Of a stretch of DNA of 64,000 nt, positions 12,841 through 25,270 are shown in pieces (position 1 is the first letter of the stretch; the number at the start of each line of letters is the position of its first letter). The notes beneath the pieces were generated by a model. It did not search any database, had not been told where the DNA came from, and saw nothing but the letters and a program-made list of their open reading frames with translations. The DNA is taken from NCBI GenBank assembly GCA_030562195.1, contig CM060200.1, forward strand, positions 21,243,023 through 21,307,022, written 5' to 3'. The translations under genes were made by a program, and so were the position numbers. This DNA comes from Nipponacmea schrenckii (taxonomy: Eukaryota > Mollusca > Gastropoda > Lottiidae).

Positions 12841-13265
12841 AAGAAGCTGAAGCCCAATTAAGCAACCCTGCCCATTATACTCGTTTGCAACATCCAATCT
12901 ACAAAGAAACCTACAAATAAATTACAAATATCCTGAAAAATCTACTTGAGAAAGACTACATTAAACAAAAACAATTTGATTTTTTAAACAACCACGTCAG
13001 AGTCATTTGTATACCCTTTCAACAAAACATAAAAAATCCCGAAACTGAGTGGTAGTCTCCAAATAAAATCCCAAAAGAACGCCCAATAATTTCTGATTTG
13101 TGATCGGAATATATTGATCACTTTCTACTGGTTGGAAGCTTCAACACATCCTGCCTATATCAAAGACACCAACGACTTTGTTGAGAAGATACAAAATAAG
13201 TCAAGATCCCAGAGAATGCCCTTTTAGCGTTCAAAGCATGTATACTAAAATTGCCTTGGAAAAAC
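12840..13265 (+). pseudogene. Degraded Penelope-like reverse-transcriptase fragment
   Basis: Conceptual translation with several frame shifts and stops gives a run of Penelope-like RT landmarks. These are an EAQLSNPAHYTRL-type segment, then RPIISD, then IDHFL, then HPAYIKDTNDFVEKIQ, then SMYTKI. The same order occurs in the far better preserved element at 57-60 kb, which has [15 protein letters not shown] and SMYTNI. The fragment covers only the N-terminal half of the RT and is a dead relic. Confidence 0.65.
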
Positions 13266-14345
13266 AAGTCAAAAACCAAACGCGTTTTAAAGAACAAGGG
13301 CAATAATTCATATGAAATATTTAATGATATTTCTTTTCAATAGGGTTCATCTTTGAATGATAATTAAAAATTTCAGCAAGTTCTGTCAAATCTGTAAAGC
13401 ATTGTGCCTTCTAAAGTGTTTACGAGCTAAAATTTTGATGCTTCTTTCAAAAACAGAGCAATAACTGATATTAAATATTTTACGATTTATCTGATTTTAA
13501 ATAGGGTTCATCCTTAGGTGATTCCGCATACTAGTACTCATGCCAAGTTCCGTTAAAATCAGTCAAGAAATGTGACTTGCAGAGTGTTTATGAGCCAAAA
13601 ATTGAAATCATTTGAAAGGACAAGGGCAATCAAATATAATGTGATATTTCTTGTTTTCAATAGGGTTCATCCTTGAGTGATAATTAACAATTTCAGCAAA
13701 TCTTGTCAAAATCTGTCAATCATTGTGCCTTCTAGAGAGTTTACAAGCTAAAAATTTTGACGCGTTTTTAAAAACAAGGGCAATAACTACTACTAAATAT
13801 TTTCAATAGGGTTCATCATTAGGTGATTACAAATACTCATTCCAAGTTACGTCAAAATCGCTCAAGAATTGTGAATTGTAGAGTGTTTACAAGGAAAAAA
13901 TCGAACACATTTTAAAAAGCAAGGGCAATAATTTGTAACAAATATATTTCGATATATTTGATTTGATAGGGTTCATCCTTTGGTGATATTAAACAATTTC
14001 AGCAAGTTTTGATAAAATCAGCCAACAATTGTGCTTCGTAGAGTGTTTACAAACCACAAATTGAACGCGTTTTCAAAAACAAGGGCAATAACTGATACTA
14101 AATATTTTTCGAATTAACTGGATTTCAATCGGGTTCATCCTTAGGTGATTACAAATACTCATGCCAAGTTACGTCAAAATCGCTCAAGAATTGTGAATTG
14201 TAGAGTGTTTACAAGGCAAAAATCCAAAACATTTTATAGAACAGGGGCAATAATTCATATTAAATATATTTCGATATTTTCTATTTTCAAAAGGGTTCAT
14301 CCTTGGGTGATAATAAACAATTTCAGCAAGTTTTGTCAAGATAAA
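13260..14345 (-). repeat. ~161-bp repeat array, inverted orientation
   Basis: About seven tandem copies whose landmark GGGTTCATCC recurs near 13343, 13504, 13665, 13809, 13967, 14132 and 14294, i.e. about every 161 bp. Each copy also contains AAGGGCAATAACT, the reverse complement of the AGTTATTGCCCTT found in the plus-oriented arrays at 20 kb and 60.7 kb. The copies are strongly diverged and carry no ORF of note. Confidence 0.7.
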
Positions 14346-14740
14346 TAAATATATTACAAAAGATATGTAGATAAGGTTAAGTAGATATGTCATCTAATGC
14401 TATGGTAGATGTTTCAGGTTGTAAAATCAGTTGTACATTAGAGGTTATATGTATTATGTAATAGAGATTTCTTATACTTTGTTTTTTTTGCATTAGACGT
14501 ATGAGGTATTATGTATAAGAAGTTTCATGTATTTTGTCTTTTGTATTAGACGTTTTAGGTGTTTGGAATTGCATTATGTTACATTTGTGTTTTGAATTAG
14601 ACATTTCTACATAGCATTAGGTTCTTGACGCTTTCCCCCGCCATAATTTATGTAATAAATTACCATTGGAAAAATTCCTCATTTTACCTTATCCTACTTT
14701 CATTTAAGTCGTTTTTTTTAGGAATTTTCCCTCAGTTCCA

Positions 14741-16901
<2,161 letters not shown>

Positions 16902-17185
16902 TTCCACAAATAAAAATGTTATTATTATTACCATGGTTAATAATGTTCCTATGGGAACCAGTATTCCTCTATTATATATCAAATTTAGAAGCTTGTGAAC
17001 TTTATTTTAAATATTTTATATTTTACAAACTAACTTCACTACCAAACTCTCCCACAAGAGGTAACGCCTGTATACCTCGTACCTAACCGTAATGTTACAA
17101 CCCACCATCCCAACTAGAAAAATCCCTCAGTTCCACAAATAAAAATATTATTATAATTACCATAGTTAATAATGTTCCTATTATT
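16902..17185. repeat. Local direct duplication containing an unoccupied insertion site
   Basis: About 50 bp starting TTCCACAAATAAAAATNTTA occurs at 16902 and again at 17131. The second copy is preceded by CCCTCAG exactly like the left flank of the 14741-16901 transposon. It therefore looks like an empty-site paralogue of that insertion. Confidence 0.5.
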
Positions 17186-18200
17186 TTACATAGTAGGCTA
17201 TCTATTTCATGATCAATTCTCAAGCACAATAATTCTATGTCACAAAATAAAAAAATAAGATAATAATTGGAAATCTTGAATATATGTATACATCTTCAGA
17301 AGTACTGAAATGTATGAAAAATCGCATGACTCTTTCAAATATATATTTAAAACTTTCCTTCTATTTTTATCTATATACTAGTATCTTATTAAATGTATTG
17401 CGTAGTGTGCCACATATGTCCTTTCTATGTGTAAAAATTAAAATAAAAAAACAATTTTTGAAGGGGCTTATAGTGTTTTAAGATTGGAACAACATTTAGA
17501 GAAGCAGAAAGAGACAATTGTATTTTACAGAGATAAGATATATAAATATATTCTATTATAAATAATGAATAAAAAATAACGTCTTTGGAGGGAGGAGCAT
17601 TTCTTTTTGTTGAATTAGTCCCACAGGTCGTACGTACTTGGGTCAGACATCTAAAATTCAGATTTATTAGCATTATATAGGCCTATACATTAAGAGATAA
17701 TTAGAAAAGACAATACAAATAGCAAAAATAATCGCTTGACTACATTTTTAGTCCGCAGCTGTTTGAACTATCCCGCATATTACTATGGTAATTAGTGCGG
17801 GAAATTATCGAGTCTGTCGAACAGGTAACAGTTTGACTAAAATACCTGTGTCGGGTGATAATGAGGAAGTTATCACTAATTAATTTATAACTTATACCTG
17901 TCATATCTTTATTAATGTCCATTATAACATTATCACTTTATAACTTTTGTTATAAGCATCGTTGGTTATAACCCCAGTTACAGGGTTTCGACCAGTATTG
18001 TGGATACAGCTGAAAGAAATATTTTGGTTCACGTTTTGGACAAAGAGTTTGACCTATTGAGGTAAAGAGAAACATATGCATCTACGTTGAACGAAGTTCA
18101 ATAGATATTTTTACTGTGTAGACGTTCAAGGTATGTGTGTGTGATTTTCTATATTTTTATATATTTTTCGTAGAAATCAGAACTCAACAGATATATCATT
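17186..18200. other. Intergenic AT-rich stretch, nothing recognised
   Basis: No ORF with a recognisable domain. A region of higher complexity at 17740-18000 contains an imperfect palindrome (CCCGCATATTACTATGGTAATTAGTGCGGG at its centre, read in two halves). It could be a regulatory segment or an old element; I cannot decide. Confidence 0.2.
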
Positions 18201-18209
18201 AGAAACCTA

Positions 18210-18310
18210 TATGATCCGGATCCAGTTTCTTTAGAAACGTTAAGGATCCGGATATAGTTTCTTTAGAACTTTAAGGATCCAGATCTAATTCTTTTAGAAA
18301 CGTTTTAGTA
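18210..18310. repeat. Short tandem repeat of ~38 bp
   Basis: Three diverged copies containing GGATCC.GAT..AGTTTCTTTAGAA and ending AACGTT. It is a minor local repeat with no coding content. Confidence 0.5.
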
Positions 18311-18439
18311 CGTTATATAGGCCTTACTGCAGTAATTCTTTTCAAATGAACTCTAAAAATGAGTACTAAATATTACTATATGTTTTAATATAGGCCTATG
18401 ATAGAAATTTAACACGGACATCTAATATAATATAATAAA

Positions 18440-18930
18440 TAATACTGATTCTGTTTGTCAGCAATGATACTGATTCTATTTGTCAGCAATAATACTGATT
18501 CTTTTTGTCAGCAATAATACTGATTCTTTTTTTCAGCAATAATACTGATTCTTTTTGGCATCCATAATACTGATTCTATTTGTCAGCAATAATACTGATT
18601 CTTTTTGTCAGCAATAATACTGATTCTTTTTTTCAGCAATAATACTGATTCTTTTTGGCATCCATAATACTGATTCTAATTGTCAGCAATAATACTGATT
18701 CTTTTTGTCAGCCATAATACTGATTCTTTTTGTCAGCAATAATACTGATTCTTTTTGTTAGATGATTCTATTAGTCAGCCACGATTCTGATACTATTTGT
18801 CAGTCATTATACTGATTCTATTTGTCAGCCATAATTCTGATTCTATTTGTCAGCCATAATTCTGATTCTATTTTTAAGAAAAATACACGGATTCTATTCG
18901 TAAAACGTATACTAATTCTATTTGTAAAAC
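18440..18930. repeat. 25-bp minisatellite (AATACTGATTCTTTTTGTCA)
   Basis: About 17 units of 25 bp with the core AATACTGATTCTTTTTGTCA followed by GCAAT. Higher-order structure is visible: a four-unit block including the variants GGCATCCAT and TTTCAGCAAT is repeated. Read on the other strand, the unit resembles the 25-bp unit of the array at 19.5-22.1 kb. Confidence 0.8.
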
Positions 18931-19544
18931 AGCACTGATCTAGTTCAGTCTTCTTCCTTACGATAATTTTATGATTTGAACTTTGAATAAACAAATCGTT
19001 TACTACCTCTATTTTGGTACGAGAACTTAACAAAAATATTATACATTTTGCAATTGTTCTTCATAAACACGAAAATAGAACGTATAACACTGGAAGTTTC
19101 ATTTATATCTTTTCATTGTTATATTTCCGTATATTTACACATTTTTTCGTTTCCATGATACATATTTAGTATTGTTTTTTGGGGAGTGGTCAAATATAAG
19201 GTCAAATTTTATATTAAGTCTATGTTTCTCTCTACCTTATTATGGGTAAGTTTTTTTAAAATTATATCGGCCTACATGATTATTTGTTCACAATTTCTAA
19301 AATATTTCGAAAATCAAAAAAAGAGTGATACAAGTTTCATATTCGTATGAAAACATAGCATTTTAAAAGGTTCCTTTAATAAATGTAGAAATCGGTAAGA
19401 AAAAAGCAATAATTCAAATAAGAATTTTAGAAACCAATATTCTTTATTTAAAATTTGAAATATTTTTATGGATTTATTATAATTATGCTTTTATTATTGT
19501 TTTGCATTTCAATTTTCGATATTCATATACAAAGACTGCAGTTG

Positions 19545-19658
19545 ACAAAGTTGATGCAGTTGTATAATATCAAAGTAGACGTGATGGTATATTGTCTAAG
19601 TAGATTCAGTGGAATAATATCCAAGTAGGTTATGCAGTTCAATGTCCTAGTAAAATAT
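19545..19658. repeat. Left remnant of the 25-bp AGATTCAGTGGTATACTGTC minisatellite
   Basis: About four diverged units (TAGATTCAGTGGAATAATATCC, CAAAGTAGACGTGATGGTAT and similar) directly precede the SINE. They appear to be the detached left end of the array that resumes at about 20930. Confidence 0.55.
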
Positions 19659-19659
19659 A

Positions 19660-19990
19660 GGGAGCGGTAGTGGCTCAGGGAGTGAAAATGTTTACTAGCT
19701 AACCTGACAAATTTCGGATTTTTCAACTCGATTTTCCCCTGTCTGTGATGCAAGTCGGAGGGGAAAAGCGTCTAGTCATTCATTCGGATGGGACAATAAA
19801 GTGAGGCCCGATGGGCTTCACGCTGTGCATGGTCAAGATCCCTCGACAGTTGGAAATCGCAAGAAGAGTGGGCTAATGCCACTGTCCTGGAATAATTTCC
19901 CTCATTGCACCCTGCATGGCGTTACCTGTCTTCATTAACCAAATAGCCTACCAAGGGTATAGGACGTTAAACTTTATTCATTTTATTTTT
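19660..19990 (+). mobile_element. tRNA-derived core-domain SINE
   Basis: The 5' end has an A-box-like GTAGTGGCTCAGGGAGT and a degenerate B-box about 50 bp later. A central block, ATTCGGATGGGACAATAAAG followed by TGAGGCCC, resembles the conserved core of the metazoan core-domain SINE superfamily. The 3' part ends AGGACGTTAAACTTTATTCA and a T/A-rich tail. Assignment to a named superfamily is from memory and needs a library search. It is inserted in minisatellite DNA. Confidence 0.65.
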
Positions 19991-20039
19991 CATTCCCTGG
20001 TACATGTATAATATAACTATTTGAACTGTGCACTGTGTT

Positions 20040-20720
20040 TTGACCTACTTTTAACAATTTTTCGAAGTTGGCTATTTTTCGATGAACGGCTTTTGATTTA
20101 TTGCACTTTACTTTTATAGTCAAAACTCGTCAAAATTGGCTTGTGAACGTCATAGAGACTACAGTTTTCATTTGATTTGAATGAAATTTGGTGTAATCAT
20201 TTATATTGATGAGATCTTGGACAAGTGCGAAATTGGCAATTTTTCGATGAACTGCTTTTGAGTTATTTCACTTGACTCAGTTAAAACGCATGAAAATTTG
20301 CTTGTGAACGCGATAGAGACTACAGTTTTCATTTGATTTGAATGAAAATTAGTGTGAATATTTATGTTGATGAAATGTTGGATAAGTTTAACAGTGACGA
20401 TATTTCGGTGAAGGGTTTTTTAGTTATTGTCCTTGACTTAGTCAAAACGCATTGAAATTGACTTGTGATAGACAATACAGTTTTCATCTGATTTGAGTGA
20501 AATTTGGTGTGATCATTTTTATTGATGAGATCTTGAACAAGTTCAATAATGACCATTTTTAAATGAACTATATTTGAGTTATTGCCCTTGTCCAAATACA
20601 TGAAAATAAACTAGTAATTACAATAGACTAGGTTTCATCTGATTTGAATGAAATTTGGTGTGAACATTTATATTGATGAGATCTTGGATTGGACGTAAAT
20701 AATGTGAGAGTTATTACCTG
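20040..20720 (+). repeat. ~161-bp repeat array, plus orientation
   Basis: About four tandem copies; the landmark AGAGACTACAGTTTTCAT recurs with a spacing of 161 bp (20153, 20314 and later diverged copies). Units read TTTGAATGAAATTTGGTGTG ... GATGAGATCTTGGACAAGT ... TTTTTGAGTTATTGC. The terminal copy ends TTATTACCTGTGTTAAAA, as does the array at 61.4 kb, so both arrays share the same downstream boundary. Confidence 0.75.
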
Positions 20721-20929
20721 TGTTAAAAGAGAAAATATACTTTAAAGTGGGCGTATCTTGGCTAGGCAACCGCTTGTTTATTCACTTAGCCAGCATAGCA
20801 ACTTTATATAATAGCCCATACAACAGAATATTGATTTCATCAATTGAAATGTCATGAGTCTAGAAACATACACATATGTAAATGGCAGAAGTAAACATTA
20901 GTAAATTCAGTGGTACACAGTTTATTCAG

Positions 20930-22075
20930 TATATTTCAGTGTTATTGAATAAGTAGATTCGGTGGTATACTGCCTCAGTAGATTCAGTGGTATACTGTCT
21001 CAGTGGAATCAGCAGTATACTGTCTCAGTAGATTCATTGGTATACTGTCGAAGTAGTTTCAGTGGCATACTGTCGAAGTAGAATCAGCAGCATACTGTCT
21101 CAGTAGATTCAGTAGTATACTGTCTCAGTAAATTCAGTGGTATACTGTCTCAGTGGATTCAGTAGTATACTATCTCAATAGTTTCAGTAGATTCAGTAGT
21201 ATACTGTCTCAATAGTTTCAGTAGTATACTGTCTCCAAATAGATTCAGTGGTATACTGTCTAAGTAGATTCAGTGATGTATTGTCTCGCTAGATTCAGCG
21301 GTATACTGTCTCAGTAGTTTCAGTAGTATACTGTCTCCAAATAGATTCAGTGGTAGACTGTCTAAGTAGATTCAGTGATGTATTGTCTCGCTAGATTCAG
21401 TGGTATACTGTCTAAGTAGATGCCAAGGGGATGGGATTGTCTAAGTAGATTCAGTGGTATACTGTCTAAGTAGATTCAGTGGTATACTATCTCAGTAGAT
21501 TCAGTAGTATACTGTCTCCAAATAGATTGAGTGGTAGACTGTCTAAGTAGATTCAGTGATGTATTGTCTCGCTAGATTCAGTGATTTACTGTCTAAGTCA
21601 GGAGTTTTCAAACTTGGGGTCGCGTCCCAAGCTGGGAACGTCGGAAAACGTTTGGGGGCAAAAAAAATATATTGTGTCTGTGACCATGTTATGGTTTAAG
21701 ATTTAATGCAAGGCCGTGCCGGGTGTAATTTATGTACAATATGATTATATGAAGATAGTTTAATGAATTTTTATATATTCTTTTCGACAGCTATGGTAAG
21801 TCGGTATTTGAAATGAAATGGGGGCTTTTCATTAACCAAAAATAGGAACATTGCTGGAAAATATTGACCCCTGTCTCAGTGGTATACTGTTCAAGTAGAT
21901 TCAGTGGTATACTGTCAAACTTGGTTCAATGGAATACTGTAAAAGTAAATCCAGTGATGTACTATTTTTAGTAGATTTAGAGGTGTAGGCTTAATGTTTT
22001 AGAAGATTCGGTGGTATGCTGTCTTAATATATTATTTTGTCTATTCCCCAAGTAGATTTGATGGTTAACTGTTTA
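20930..22075 (+). repeat. 25-bp minisatellite (AGATTCAGTGGTATACTGTC)
   Basis: Dozens of units of 25 bp, consensus AGATTCAGTGGTATACTGTC plus TAAGT or TCAGT. There are higher-order blocks (CTCCAAATAGATTCAGTGGT, and CGCTAGATTC variants recur together). It is interrupted at 21599-21873 by a hAT-like element, and ends about 85 bp before the egghead-like gene's short upstream ORF. Confidence 0.85.
21599..21873. mobile_element. Small non-autonomous hAT-like element
   Basis: Starts CAGGAGTTTTCAAACTTGGG followed by GTCGCGTCCC, and ends GACCCCTG, so the ends form an imperfect CAGGRGT inverted repeat typical of hAT elements. Eight-base flanks (tctaagtc and tctcagtg) agree at six of eight positions, compatible with an 8-bp duplication. 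It is 275 bp long, has no transposase, and is inserted inside the minisatellite. Confidence 0.55.
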
Positions 22076-22159
22076 AAAATGTTTTAAGTCTTAATAACGT
22101 TTCGGCTCAGTCCATATCATTATGGCTAACCAATAATTTTTCTTTTAATATTTCAGGTA

Positions 22160-22204
22160 ATGAATAGGAAACTTTTATACGAATCAAGAAATGAAATGAA
22201 ATGA
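22160..22204 (+). promoter_or_regulatory. Short upstream ORF overlapping the egghead-like start
   Basis: An ATG at 22160 opens a 14-codon frame that ends in TGA at 22202-22204. That TGA shares bases with the main ATG at 22201-22203 (ATGA overlap). A splice-acceptor-like TTTAATATTTCAG ends at 22156, so the uORF would sit at the start of the exon. Stop-start overlap is the arrangement expected for termination-reinitiation, but usage is unproven. Confidence 0.4.
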
Positions 22205-23604
22205 ATAGAGTTTTACGTCCTACTCTTCTGCACCTTATGGGCTATACAAATCAAGACATGAAGAGAAAATGCTACCATTTTATAAACGTCTGTCTCATGG
22301 TGGTGTTCTGTGGTATCGGCATTTATGTATTTAGCTTTTTGGATACAGATTATGTGACAGAACAGAACAACGGTGCCATTTTGCTGTACCTAGCACGAAT
22401 TTTTCCTCTGGTGGTGTTACTCCCAGTGGCTGTCTCAAACCTTTTGGGACTGGCAATTTTCAATACTCACGCGAATCAGTACAAACTTAAATCTTCAACT
22501 CTGTTCGCCCCTTTCATTTGTTTCCGAGTGTATGTTGACAACGATACATTTTTCTCTGGACATGCAAGAGCAATCATTGAACAAAATATCCAAACTTGCC
22601 TTAATGTCGGCTTGCGAAATTTTATTTTTGACGTTGTAACTGAACAATCTTTAGGAATAGTTCCAATGAATTATCTTCGTGAAATTATAGTGCCATCGAA
22701 ATATCGAACAGTATTAAGTAGTCAAGGAAAATCACGAGCTTGGCAATATTGTCTTGAAGATGGCGTTAATTTACTTTCTTATGACGACTGGATTGTTCAT
22801 TTGAATGTAGGAACTGAAATATCAAACAATTCTGTGATAAGTATTGCTAATTTTATATATGATGACAATTTGTTAATTGGCCAAGGACAAGTGACATGTA
22901 GAAACACTTCAGCTAATGTTGTTTCTGTAATGTCCGATTCACTTCGCATTGCAATGGATTATGGAATGTCGCGATTTGGTCTCCAATGTTTAAATATGCC
23001 TTTATTTGGTGTTAAAAGTACATTTCTTGTATGCAATGCAGGAGTAGAAAAGAGTATTGGATTTGATTTCGGTAGTAAACCAGACATAACTGTTGAGAAT
23101 ATAATGGTTTTGAGGGCCTGGCAGCAAGGACATAAAGTAGGACACATTGATTGTGAAATGTATGAAAAAGAAACTAATTCAATATTTCAGTTTATCATGC
23201 AAAGATGTTTATTTATATCTGAAATTCTACAAACTATCTCAAATACTCAAGTTTTTTTCATTTACAAAATTGGCATATTTATGGCCCTTGTTAACACCAT
23301 GTTAATGCAGTTTGCAATATCCTACTTCATCCTTCATTTTATATTCCCTTTATCCGGCACTAGACCATTTACATTGGTGTACGGATTTATTTTTGGATTG
23401 ACATATTTTATGTATGTATTCGGTGCATTTAAAACCCATTCTTGTAATATCAGAGATAGCATGAAACTATTTGTGTTGACAATTCTTGTGGTTCCGGTCA
23501 GTTTACTGCTTGAGAGTGCAGCTCTATATCATTTTCTATTTTCAAAAAAAAAATTTATCTCTCAAGGTATTGTTACTAGAAATAATTTCTCAGAGACGAT
23601 CTGA
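22201..23604 (+). CDS. Egghead/BRE-3-like GT2 protein, catalytic motifs lost
   Basis: A single uninterrupted 467-codon exon. Egghead (fly) and BRE-3 (worm) are Golgi beta-1,4-mannosyltransferases of the arthro-series glycolipid pathway. Family landmarks: two N-terminal membrane segments (about 27-46 and 60-88), YKLKSSTLFAPFICFRV (94-110), REIIVPSKYRT (160-170), YCLEDGVNLL (183-192), DWIVHL (196-201), GQGQVT (227-232), EMYEK (319-323), then C-terminal membrane segments at about 354-383, 390-410 and 421-445. The metal-binding D.E motif after HL reads NVGTE (202-206). The later ED pair is EN (299-300). The QRKRW motif is replaced by QRCLF (334-338). So the fold appears kept and the chemistry lost. 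The absence of introns suggests a retrocopy, but the full-length ORF argues against a simple pseudogene. An alternative is new substrate use or a structural role. Confidence 0.85.
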   Translation: MNRVLRPTLLHLMGYTNQDMKRKCYHFINVCLMVVFCGIGIYVFSFLDTDYVTEQNNGAILLYLARIFPLVVLLPVAVSNLLGLAIFNTHANQYKLKSSTLFAPFICFRVYVDNDTFFSGHARAIIEQNIQTCLNVGLRNFIFDVVTEQSLGIVPMNYLREIIVPSKYRTVLSSQGKSRAWQYCLEDGVNLLSYDDWIVHLNVGTEISNNSVISIANFIYDDNLLIGQGQVTCRNTSANVVSVMSDSLRIAMDYGMSRFGLQCLNMPLFGVKSTFLVCNAGVEKSIGFDFGSKPDITVENIMVLRAWQQGHKVGHIDCEMYEKETNSIFQFIMQRCLFISEILQTISNTQVFFIYKIGIFMALVNTMLMQFAISYFILHFIFPLSGTRPFTLVYGFIFGLTYFMYVFGAFKTHSCNIRDSMKLFVLTILVVPVSLLLESAALYHFLFSKKKFISQGIVTRNNFSETI

Positions 23605-25270
23605 TCTATTGTTATTTTGTTAGTAATTATCAAATATTATATCGATTGAATAAATAAAAATTATTCACAAGTAAAATAAAACAAAATTGCTTTATAATCA
23701 TTTGACGCAATAATCAATGGATCCTGGGCGCAAAGAAAACCATCCAGAACTAATTTAGTTTTATGGTCAGCAGTATTGTATTGAATACTATATTGTAAGT
23801 GCTTAATTTGGCAATGTTAATTATGGCTTCGTGTTTGTCTCTTTCATAATCCAATTAATTTTATTAGGCCTTATAATTAGATTTCTGGGAATGGTTATTA
23901 AATTGTTAATTAACGTTCATAACTCTAATTTAAATTTAAATATGAATATTTTATAATGAAATACAATGAATAATACTTTTATATTGTTCCAGGAGACATT
24001 ATCTTTTTGATTCTTATACATCATCATTTTCGTTGATAACATATTTCTAGTCCCCGTGACGTAACTGTTACATTTTTATATACGCATTTATGCATACTCC
24101 TAGATTCATCGTATCCCCATTAAGGTATTTAACATTTCAATAGGAAGTATCAATCAGATTGGACACGATGTTAAGCATTTAGGGTCAATGAATGTAAAAC
24201 TTTGTATAGGTATTCATACACTTTTACTTCTAGTACTGTAATATATCTTCATGTAGTTATATCCCTTTCTTATTTTACCCCAGTGGTATTACATAAATGT
24301 AGGGATAACATAAATAAGTCCGTGGGATGATATACTGGTGATGTGATGCACCTAGGAACTTATGATCAATATTACTTACCTCTGTCCTCTAGTATTTGTG
24401 TGGTTGCATTTACATTGACGCTACGTATATCTGAAGGAGGTGTTATTTTCTTTTGCGCTATACTCGACTTCATCTATCTGGAAAGTTGATAGCTTCTAGG
24501 GTAGCTAGAAGGATTGGTGGGGATTAGAGACCATAAGGTTGCTACATGCTAAGCTTCTAAAGTAGTATATTCCATTTTAAAGTCATTGGTTGGTTACTAC
24601 TTAAAATGTATATAATTCTAAATGATCTGAACAAATATAGTTTTGATTCTTGTTCACAAGTCGTCCGACTGGATTGACAAGTCGGTACATCGGAGTTGCA
24701 TCCCTTTGCCCAAAAGAAACAAGTCCTTGCCATAGGTTTGCATATAGAAACTATATTATAGAACTCTTTCCTTCAATATTAATTTAAAATACACAAATCA
24801 GTTAACATTTATTTTAACCGTTACAAAAAAATAAATAAATTGTTATCATACTGGCACCTTATTTTCACCTACTTACTACTTGAAATGTAGATGTGATAAC
24901 TAAATATTATCAAAATCTGTTCTTGCTCTTGTCTATATTTAAAACCTAAATGCAATTGCTAATAGTAACCTGGTACAACAAAAGAAAACTTTTAACATTT
25001 AATTGTGAGAACATGGATATTAATGATGGTGATAAAGCAAACTTTTGCTCAACCACAGTGAAACAAAATGGGCCTAGTTTTCTAAATGCAAATACTGGCT
25101 TTTTTTTAATTTTGTCTAAACTAAATGGATTGTGTCTAATTTATTCAAACATCCAAACCAAATAACAGAAGTGAATTAATTTGGAGCAGGACTTTTCATT
25201 ACTGATCATGTGAAGTTTTGAAATTCAAGAAACATTTTTAAAAAAGGACCCAGATAGAAGTAGACTTATA
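23605..25270. other. Intergenic stretch after the egghead-like gene
   Basis: AATAAATAAAAATT at about 23650-23663 is a plausible polyadenylation signal for the egghead-like gene. Beyond it I see AT-rich sequence without domains, tandem repeats or clear inverted repeats. Confidence 0.35.

Noticed and set aside
18818..19033. Repetitive protein-like frame with RFTNRIR motifs
   Set aside because: Translation of the 25-bp minisatellite; no start context or splice support.
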